From Rhizophlyctis rosea (lineage: Eukaryota; Chytridiomycota; Chytridiomycetes; Rhizophlyctidales; Rhizophlyctidaceae): a stretch of DNA of 64,000 nucleotides. The stretch covers positions 186,001 to 250,000 of the forward strand of contig JADGJC010000018.1 in the NCBI GenBank assembly GCA_027596075.1. The letters are read 5' to 3'. The position numbers were made by a program, and so were the translations under genes. Positions 12,632 to 22,100 of this stretch are shown here, one piece after another (the first letter of the stretch is position 1; every line of letters starts with the position of its first letter). A model generated the notes under the pieces. That model saw only the letters and a program-made list of their open reading frames with translations. It was not told where the DNA came from and did not search any database.

Positions 12632-14152
12632 TTACAGCTTCCGTCGAGGAGCGAGTGTTGGAGTGCCATAGACAGCTGCCGGTCCTTGCTCGAAATACGT
12701 TTTCAGCGCTTCCTCACTGCAATCGTCCAAAGTCAAGGGTCCAAAGGCACCATCACGATATGATCTGAGCAGATATCGCGCCGCAGCGTCAAGATCGAGA
12801 CGCTGTCCCTGCTCATTCGTTTCCTCTACTGTTGTATTTGCTAGAGCCCATTCGTCATCTGCGACGAAAAGGTGGCCTGTATTGACCCCTGATAGGATCG
12901 TGTTGCCCAGCCGATCCGTGCCAGTTCCGATGACAAAGTTCTTCTTGTTGGCGACGTGTTTTAGGACCTCATGGATGTCGTCTATCGGTTCTGGTAGCTC
13001 AAGATACTCCGCAAAACTAATGACACCGTAGTTGGTCAGTCGTACACACATTCACATCATGAGCTGATCGCACCCACCGATTTCGTAGGTCTGAGTTGTT
13101 CATGCGGAACAGTAGGTAGTCTGCAACGTGCGACTCTTCTGTCATAGCATCTTTCGTGCCGCCTAGCTGAATGATTAGCTTCTGCCGTCACTGCGCAGAA
13201 AGAATATAGTTCCACACCTGTTAGTGCGATCTTCAATCCTTCAATGGGATGCGCGTAGTGAGGATCGAAGATTCCGGGAGTATCAACCAAGTAAATGGGT
13301 GGATCCTCCCATATTTTGACCCTTGTCTGAATCCGCCTCGTTACCCCGGCTAACATGCCCACTTCGCTCGTTTTGCCTGGAGTGCGAAAGTTACATGGTG
13401 CCCTTGTCATGAGGGTCTCACAGTGGGAAATTCACCTTTCCGCACCCCAAGTCGTCGTAACATATTCATCAATGTTGACTTCCCGACGTTGGGCATCCCC
13501 ACTACAATGATTGACAAATATGGAAATCGGTGTGGTTCTCGTCTACATTTATCTGCACATGGCTCATCAGTTTTGCAAATCAAATCAAAACAATCAGTCA
13601 ACCTACCTATTGCAAACTCTATGATTTTCTTCACATTAATCCCAGTGTTGGCCTTTGTCCACAAAACGTTGCGCTCGCCCCTGTACCTCTCCAGAGCTGC
13701 AAGAAGCGGCTATGGCAACGCCCGTCAGTAGAGGAGATACGCGGAACTAGCAGCTTCCCGAAGCACACCTTTCGAACGCCAGGAGTGGCCAAGTCGGTTT
13801 TGTTGTAAATGACAAGCCGTTCTCGCCTTCCCAGCAAGTCCTCAAAAGTTTGGTTTATGCTGGTGACTGGGATGCGAGCATCTCGGACCTCGACGAGCAT
13901 ATCAATATGGTGAATGCCATCCCGTAGTTGTCGCAGCGCCTTGGTTTGGTGAGTGGGATGCCACCGAATTTTTTGGTCGTACTTGAACTCGGTACGGAAG
14001 GTAGGCGAGGCGGGAGCTGGCTGTTGCAGAGAGGGTTCAGATGAGGAAAAGCGAGTTTGCTTCCGTGTAGCGGAGTGCCTGGGAAATGCCGACTGGAAGG
14101 TCAGTATGCGACCAGCCCTGCCAGTAGGGTGAGGTCTAAGGACTGGCGGCAT
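12632..14152 (-). CDS. MTG1: Mitochondrial ribosome-associated GTPase, MTG1 type
   Basis: Circularly permuted GTPase of the YlqF/MTG1 family, which assists mitochondrial large-subunit ribosome assembly. The motif order is permuted as expected: G4 first (YNKTDL), then the P-loop (VGMPNVGKSTLMN), then G3 (LVDTPGIFDP). The N-terminal domain includes QLRDGIHHIDMLVEVRDAR, typical of the family. The chosen start (14152) gives a basic Ser/Arg-rich leader (PHPTGRAGRIL) suitable as a mitochondrial presequence; an in-frame ATG at 14206 would add 18 residues. Exon 1 ends at about 13769 and several introns follow. The C-terminal domain ends at a TAA at 12632-12634. It shares a promoter interval with the mitochondrial FUN14 gene. 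Confidence 0.9.
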
Positions 14153-14397
14153 TGCGATGTCACTATGAACATTGAATGAACCTGGAACACCCCTACACCC
14201 AAGCACTTTTGAAATTTTGAGACGCCATTCGGTTCAAATAGGTTGCTGACACAATCACGTGAGATTTGCGTGTCACGTCTCGGAGCCCCTGGGACTACCT
14301 ATTCAGGGCCCTGTGTCCCCCCAAAGCAAATGACGTTGCTGCCTTTCCACCCTTTCACACCCTTCACACCACTCATCGCAGATCCGTCAAGACCAAA
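14153..14397. promoter_or_regulatory. Bidirectional promoter interval MTG1/FUN14
   Basis: About 245 bp separate the divergent start codons of two genes whose products are both expected in mitochondria. It contains the upstream in-frame ATG of MTG1 at 14204-14206 and C-rich blocks before the FUN14 start. No specific factor site was identified. Confidence 0.45.
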
Positions 14398-15293
14398 ATG
14401 TCGGCTGTACGTTCACCGATAGTCGCGATTACGAGGCGCTTCGTTATAACACCTGGACTAAGAGGCACCAGCACTTCTGCCTCGTTAGTTTGTAGGGCTC
14501 CGCTATTTGCGGCCGCATCCCGCCAACTGTCTAGCACACCCTCCCAAACGCAGAATGCATCGCGTTCGCAAAGCTTCAGCGACGCGCACCCGACAAAGCG
14601 CCGCGGCAACTCGAAAAGAGTGCTTTTTGGCGGACTGCTAGGGACCGCTCTTGCCGCCGCTTTTGTAACCCCAAACGGAAAACGTAACAAGTGCTGTTCT
14701 GTTGACCCTTTCACCATGTACTCCTAACCAATATCTACTATCAGCTGCACACATCCCATCCCTTGATCCATCCGTTGATCCAGTAGCACCCTCTCCAGCA
14801 GTTGATGGCAAGGGCCGTATCCAGACAGTAGACGACGCTCAGCTTGCCGAGTCGAAATTCCGCGTGCGGACGGAACTACTGACTCTTGGAGGCGTGCTAG
14901 GCGCTTGTACAGGATATTTCGTTAAGAAGATAGGAAAGGTTGTTGCATTTGGTGTTGGTGGACTGTTTCTTTTGGTACAGGTACTGTCTGAGGTCTACTC
15001 TTTCCGACTCAAAAATCGTATCCATAATAAGTTGAACAGCTAATGGTGCACTTGGGATGGATTCAAGTTTCCTGGAAAAATGTTCAGAGTTCATTTGATA
15101 GAAGAGTGGCGGAAAGAGATGGAAAGGTCAATCCTACAGCACTGAGTAAGAGAATGATGACATGGTAAGTTTCATATATATCGCCATTTAGGCACATCTC
15201 CCAAAAGTAATTCACATCATTTGCAGGCTAACCCGCGACATCCCATTCACTGGCGGATTCGTGGGAGGGTTCTGGTTAGGGCAAGTATTTTGA
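14398..15293 (+). CDS. FUN14-domain mitochondrial membrane protein
   Basis: Four exons: 14398-14683, 14745-14980, 15040-15164 and 15227-15293, all phase-consistent, giving about 237 residues. The N-terminus is an Arg/Ser/Ala-rich probable mitochondrial presequence. The FUN14 domain begins with RTELLTLGGVLGACTGYFVK, continues with a hydrophobic helix (VVAFGVGGLFLLVQ), then a WIQVSWKNVQ segment. It ends in the last exon with LTRDIPFTGGFVGGFWLG, the usual C-terminal hairpin of fungal FUN14 proteins. The animal member FUNDC1 is an outer-membrane mitophagy receptor. No clear LC3-interacting motif (W/Y/F-x-x-L/I/V in an acidic context) is seen before the domain, so a mitophagy role is not shown. 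Confidence 0.88.
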
Positions 15294-16141
15294 CATCAAA
15301 CCAGTACTCATGAGAAAGCGCAGTCATTGATAATGTATGGCACAGATTCCGATTCGGTTAGGTGTTTGCTTCGAGTCAATAGAAGTTCCTTTTGCATAAT
15401 GATTTGAAATCGACGTAAACGGGTCCGGTACAAACTGATATGCGCGACGTTCTGAGTAAACAGTCTGGAAACCATTACTCTGAAGCAGCCCGTCCCTTGA
15501 TGTGATATTGTGACAATGACAACGCTGCTGACCTGAGTACAATTGCAACGATACATTGGTATCTTCCTGATTTGCGCACAGGCGCGTCTTTGTCCAATAT
15601 GCTTTCCAATGCAGTAGATGGAGATGGGCGTCGCTATGACTCGGGAGCAGGGTGGACAACACATTCAGCGTGTTGTGCCGTGAGTGGACCCTGAATGTGT
15701 GGAAAGCCGGCGGATTGTAGCACGTACTGGGATTGAACCTGGCTTGATTTGCCCGCCAACAAGCAATCAATGCTCACGGTTCCCCAACTTCCACTTCGTT
15801 TCTCCTTTCACGCTGCATCAAGATGGCCTTGCTATGATTATCTCATCCAACGCGTCTCTTGTAGATCATTAGATAGGGAGGAAGCAGAGTGCGAATCTTC
15901 ATAACCAAAATTGCCGCTTGTTAAAGGGACTGTCCAGAAGAGTGGGGCTCGAGTTGTAGGTGGCGGAACACGCTCTTGTTTACTCTTCTGTAAACAAAAC
16001 AGGTAAACAAAAACGAAGAACCCCACACCACTGTCTAATTGCGTGCTAAAAGAGGATCCCGTGTATGCGAAGGTCATTATCCAGCCCGAGTTGAAACGAT
16101 ATTTTGAGGTCTATCGAGTCTTAAACCCGCTGGTCGTCGAT
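15294..16141. other. Intergenic region with orphan B-box-like motif
   Basis: No convincing protein gene lies here. On the minus strand GGTTCAATCCC (15730-15740) matches the pol III B-box/tRNA T-loop consensus, but the flanks do not form a T stem, an acceptor stem or an anticodon arm. The 3' part is the promoter and leader of the chromatin/methyltransferase gene and contains three forkhead-like sites. A short upstream ORF (ATG at 16064) would precede the chosen start of that gene. Confidence 0.4.
15977..16009. promoter_or_regulatory. Cluster of three forkhead-consensus sites
   Basis: TGTTTAC at 15977-15983, GTAAACA at 15990-15996 and GTAAACA at 16003-16009 are three exact matches to the forkhead core RTAAACA within 33 bp, one inverted and two direct with 13-bp spacing. 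They lie about 135 bp before the chosen start codon of the methyltransferase gene. Binding is inferred from consensus only. Confidence 0.4.
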
Positions 16142-19100
16142 ATGGTCGGCTCCAAAAGCCCTGGCCCTTGTGTCTGTTACAAATCCGCCCATCCGGATGA
16201 TCGCCACGCATTTGATGTGCTCCCTCCATGCCAGCAATGTACTACGCATTTCCGGTCCTGTTTTCCATCATTCAGCGTGCAGACTGTGTCCTCATCAGGG
16301 CCTTCCTCCAAATCGACGATTTCGATGGGATTGGGTGTTTGTGCCAGCCCGCAGGTTGATGTGCACATGGCATCCCATAAGCCCGCTAGCAAACACGCAT
16401 CCAGCAATGTTTCTGATATCTCGCACTCCATCTTGCGCCATGTTGCCTCAGGCTTGCGGCCCCGTAACGCTTCCTTGACTGGGTCATGTACCTCTGTCCT
16501 CTCCACGGCATCCGTTCCACTTGTCCTCTCTCTACTATCACTTTTCCCCATCGGAACACGTGTGCAAGTTGCCGACGCAGCGCGGACATGGTGGCCGGGA
16601 AGAGTAATCGAATCTGACGGGAAGAGCAAAGTGAAAGTGACGTACAATGGCTGGGGCCCAGAGTTTGATGAATGGGTGGATGAAGGGAGTAGACGGATAA
16701 GGCGGAATGACTGCGCCGTTGGAACGGGCCAGATGGACAACACTGCAGTTTTGCAAGTAGAGAATGGCAATAATGCAGGAGATCATCAAGAAACCGCAAC
16801 CATGCCGGCATGGGCGGTGGTGGATGGCATATCAGTGCGTAGGGCAAATCGGAAGCTCGCATCCCGCTTGAGTGTGAAATTCAGTTGCACCTCCAACATG
16901 GCCCCGGATGACAAGCACGTTGCAGCGTGTACTATATGCATGACTTCAACGGAATCTGACGTAAGCCGGACCATTGAATTCTGACTCCCGATAGGCTATT
17001 TGCAACAATCCTAAATCTTCACTCAATCAGCACAATACTCTCATCACCTGCGATTCGTGCTCTCGTGCATTTCATCAGCAATGTCATCAGCCAGTGGTTT
17101 CCGACGAATTGCTGATCGATGTAGAAGGGTTATGGTTTTGCTGGGGATGCTCGGGTGGAGGAGGAAAGCAGAAAGCCAATGGAGCCAAAATCAACCTCTC
17201 CCGCAGGAGCACGGGTGGCAAGGACACTGCGGGATACGTTACGACGAGTTCAGTGCGGAAGACAACACCACAGAAGATATCAGGAAGGCAGTTGAACCAT
17301 GGTAATTGTGTAGATGAAATGGAGTTGGAAAAGGGTGTGCCATCTGCTATGCCGGACAGCACTGCATGGACCTCCACGGGCCGGACGGTACGTAAACCAA
17401 CCAGATTCCTTTCGCCCCCGCCCGTGGAGCAACGTTCCCCACGGAAGAAGCCCAACGCCCGAGAGAAGCCTGCGAAAAGAAAGATAGATAAGGAGAATGA
17501 GGTTCCAATGCAATCCACAGTAAAGCGTCAGAAGCTGCTGCGGCCAGCAGAAGAGGAGAAGACAAAGGGTACCCCAAAAGCGGCATCAGCACTGAAGCCG
17601 AAGCTACCTAGTGATGCGAAACACACAGCACAACAGTCAAAAACATCAAAGACCACTGTCAAGCCTGCGGATCAAAAGAAGCATAAGAAGAAAACTGTTC
17701 AACCATCCACCAAAGCAAAGAGAATAAGCAATCCCGACCGGTCACAATCAAAAACAGCTTCCGCTTCTACAACCAACACCCCTCATCAACACCAGTCCAA
17801 TTGGAAGGCGGCGACATGTCCATGTTGTGTAGAGCACAACCTCGTTGATCAACACAACATTGACCGAGACATCCGAGAAGAGTTTTCGACCTTTGGAACA
17901 GCAGCAAGAAAACGCAAAGTACGGCCTGTCAGGTAAACCGACATACACCCTTCCTCTCTTCAAACTTTCCTCTCTCCACTGTGCTTGCTCACGAGCGTCC
18001 ATCACATTTGCAGAAGATCGGCTGAAGAACTGAAAAGCATCTACTGCATCGGTAGGCGCGTAGAGGTTTTATGCGCGCAAGGGAAGTGGTATAAAGGCAA
18101 GGTTGTATCTGCACGGAATTGGAAGGTTGCGGTCCGGTTTGATGGTAGGCATTTGGACAGTTTCCGTTCCACTGAGACTATCCTTATGTTTATGGCAATA
18201 TAGGTTGGGATGAACTGTACGATGAATGGGTGGAAATGGATTCTACGAAGTTGCGCCTTTGTGATGCTGATCCTGATGAGGAGCATATGGACAATGAGCA
18301 CGAAGGAGATGGTCATGCTGGGCCATCCCCGCTGAATTCTGGTGGAGCCCAAGGGACCATAGAAGTGAGCGAAGAAGAAATAGAAGAAACTGATGATGAG
18401 GAAAGCAGTTGTGGTGAGCAAACTCAAAACATACCTCTTCATGTACTTAGTACTTTGTTCATACCAAGCTCCTCAGAAGGCGGATGGGATATCACCTGCG
18501 ATGGGTGCAAAGACAAGATTTGCGAGTACAGGTAAGGTGCAGGCATACCGTTCATGTCCAGGACCCACTCATATCAAATCGTCGCAAAAGATACTACTGC
18601 ACGTATTGCGAGAACGAATCGGCTGACGGGCAAGAGTATGACTCCTTTGACCTTTGCCTGGGTTGTTTTCAATGGGCTTTTCCAGATCATCAACATCCGA
18701 GGTCGGGTTTTGCGGTGAGTGGCAGGGGAGGTTTGGCTTTGGAACCACAATCAACGCAATCATTGAATTTGTTCTTCTATGTTTTCGCTATGTTTTTTCA
18801 CCATTAATGATGCCATACAATTCCCTATGCTTTTCCACTATTTGAATGATACCTCTCAGCGGGAACGCCTGATGAACTCCCAATCGGCCCCAACATCTGC
18901 CACACGTAAAGAGACACTCAAACATAACGGGATCGAGTTTGCTGAGGACGTATTGGTGGTGAATCCATCCTACCCTTCGGCACTCAAGGCAGCTGGATCT
19001 GCAATGCAAAATGTCATCTTCCTGCCGCAAGCCACCTACCCTGCCCGCTGCTGTGCCCTCTGCAATGACGATCGCGGGGATGGTGCTGCAGGTACCTTTG

Positions 19101-22100
19101 TATCTCACCCATTCTTGATGTACTATGAAGGGGCGGAGAGGATGGTGCAACGGATGATAGCTAGAGGCTTGGACGTCGTTGATGGAGATGATGTGGATAT
19201 GGCGGGAAAGTTGAACGGCGAAATGCGGCGGAACGCAATGATTATCAAGAAGTTCAAGATGAAGGTCTTTTGGGTGCATGATGCTTGTGCGAGATGCTCA
19301 CCGGAAATTTGGAAAGAAGTGGTCGGTGCGGAGGAGGATGCAAGCGTCGGTGCTGTTGGAGAAGACCAGGGCAATGTTGGCTCTCCATTGAGGACACGAT
19401 GGTGGAATGTTGCAAAAGCGGTGAGAAGGGGCCGAGGGATGGTGAGTTGGCCAAGAATGGTCAAGAGTTTCATAAGCATAGTTTAACTTTTATCAATCAT
19501 AGAAGTGTGCAAGTTGCAAAGAACGCGGACCGACGGTGAGTGCCGACCCGACCATTGCTTCTCTCGCCGTGAGCTTCTCATGACCTTCCTACCACAGATC
19601 GGCTGTTTTGATGCAAAATGTTTTAAATCCTATCACCTTTCTTGCGCCCAGAAGCCGCCTTCGTTCTTCGAGCAAGGCATCATTTTCTGGTGCCCGCAGC
19701 ATGAATTGGAATATTATGGGCTGGGTGAGTCTGCGACAGCATGAAGGCCTCCTAGCATGATATAGATGGGGATTGTTCATTATTGGTCTGCAAAAGCACT
19801 TTGCAAAGTACTGAAACTGACCCTTTTCTATTTAGATGAATACGAAGATGTTTACAGCTGTGATGTGTGCGAAAAGGATCTGGCGGGGAACAGGAGAAGG
19901 GATAGTCCCACACCAACAGATAAGGCACTTGAAGATGCCGTGCAGGATCCTTCTGCCCATCTCGCGCCGACGCTACAAGATTTAGATGCAACAGGGTGTC
20001 AACCATTAGAGACGGAAGTGGATTTGGGTGGTGAAGATATGCTGGTGGATGTTGAGGGTGACGATGAATTCTTGCCATCTCCACCCCCACGGGAACCGGA
20101 ACCTGCCCCCATAGAGGGCTTGGAGCAGTCTCACATACCAACACTGGAATCGGAACCACAACCTTGGATGACATGCACGCTGTGCGCAAATGATCATTTC
20201 ACCACGTTCGATTTGTGCAAAGGGTGCTTTGAGGACAGATTTCCGGAGGAACATGGGCCGAGTCATGGAAGGGACGCTTTCGTCGAGACATGTAAGTCTT
20301 GCTGATGATCGCCATGATCCCCTTTGACACTGACCCTGTTATGCTCAAACTTGCCTAATTTACAGCAATGCAAGAACGGCTTCAACTTCGTGAGATGGAG
20401 CAAATGCAGGTGGAAGGAATGGTCCATCCTGATGGTAACATCATTGATGCAACAGCAGAAATGCAATATATTTGGACTGACAGATCCCGGCCACTGCCGT
20501 GTAACTTCAGGCAAACAAGTGAAACGAGTTCGGCAGAAGCGCAAGCTAGTGAAGAGGAGTGGTCCGCGCTGTTCGTATTGTTCTGCAGATGAATCGGAGC
20601 AATGGAGACGAGGTTGGTGATTGTTGACCCGTTAGAGCATCACGTGGAAAGCAAATTTGACGTATGCTGCAACAACCCCTTGCGCTTGCGCTCCCTGCAG
20701 GGTACAACAACATGCTCATGTGCCAGACATGCTTCCTTCTTGCCCCATCCGCATTCTCAATTCAACAGCCTGTAAGTGGCAACGACATATTGTCGGGCAG
20801 CAGCACAACCACAGATGTTCAAGCGGCGCCGGAGACTGTTGCATGTTCGGACACAGCTGCTCCCCCAGAAACATCCGTTGTCAGTTCAACGCCCAATGAG
20901 AATTCTGAATCTTCAGAGACATCAACTTTCCCATCAACACCAACCGTATCACCACCAATTCCGCACGGTCCAGTTCTTGACCCCTTTTCATTGGAGCTCA
21001 CCTACCGCTCGGAGATAGAAGCCTACAGTCATGACTATTATCTTACCCGCACGGTTGTGGGACGAGCTGGGGATGTGGAAGTCGACATTACGAATGAGAT
21101 TACACCGACCGGCGGAGTAGAAGTCACGACTTTCGGACCAGGCAAACACCAGTTGTTCTCTTTAGGGTTCGACACCAGCTATTACGACGTTCCTGGACGG
21201 GCGCCAAGATGTAGGTTTTTTGTTCAGTAGTGTGTGCACATGACCGAATGAGACGCCTGCTGATCAATTCTTCGGCACAAAAAGGGGCTACACACTCTGG
21301 CGGAGACTACCATGGCACCTGGTTGCCTCAGGTTGTGCGTTGGTATGTTGGCTGATTCCGAATGCCCGTATGCAATTCAATGATTTTGAACAACTCCACC
21401 AGGTCACTTCTCCGATATACAAACAAAGACGATCGTGTTCTGTCAAACTTTTTGGGACGTGGAACGGATGCCATTGAAGCGCTGTTGCTGCAAAGAAGGT
21501 GAAGGATGATATTTTTTTGTGAATGAAACGTCGGCCAAGAGCCTCAAGTGACACGCAAATCCTCCATTTGCAGATTGTGCGGTGTGGATATCAACTCCGT
21601 GAGCGGCAATACTGTTCGAATTTCCGGAATCACTCACTGATACAAGCAACTCATCTAGTCTTCGGTAGCACTCTCCCAGCGCAATGTCTCCTTCCCAATT
21701 CCACCAGAACTCGGCATCTCCGCGGCCTATCGCCCGATATTGGTGCAATCCGATTCACGCCATCTGATCGGCAGTCTGTTTGAAGCAGAAAGCTACGATC
21801 ACATCTTGAGTCATCCACCGTACAAGGATTGCGTCAGTTACAGGTATTGAGGATATAGCAGTTTCACTTCACTCAACAGCATTCCAAACAATGATGTGTC
21901 ACGCCATCCCAGCTCCCATATAGACGGTGACCTGAGCAAGTTCCCCGATATGGATGACTTCCAAGTTGAAATGGCGAAAGTTGTGCAGCAGACGTGGAGG
22001 TGAAAATTCATTGTAGAAGACGTCACTTGCTTCCTGAACTCATCAATTTGAACTTCCCCAACCCGCCAGACTTCTCAAACCCAACAGAAGAGTCACATTG

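Noticed and set aside
15308..15770. Two overlapping minus-strand ORFs of 118 and 148 codons
   Set aside because: No motif, different frames over the same bases, located in the 3' flank of FUN14.
15700..15800. tRNA gene on the minus strand around GGTTCAATCCC
   Set aside because: The putative T stem has mismatches and no 5' strand pairs with the putative acceptor GTGCTAC; no anticodon arm is seen.
16961..16994. 34-nt intron within the PHD finger
   Set aside because: It would be shorter than any other intron here and would give an unusual 22-residue gap between zinc knuckles; using the acceptor at 17030 gives a 70-nt intron and a normal PHD spacing.
20435..20592. Continuation of the reading frame past HPDG (74-codon ORF)
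   Set aside because: It ends in a stop and loses the Cx2C finger; a phase-1 intron 20435-20510 restores the frame that encodes the GATA-like finger.
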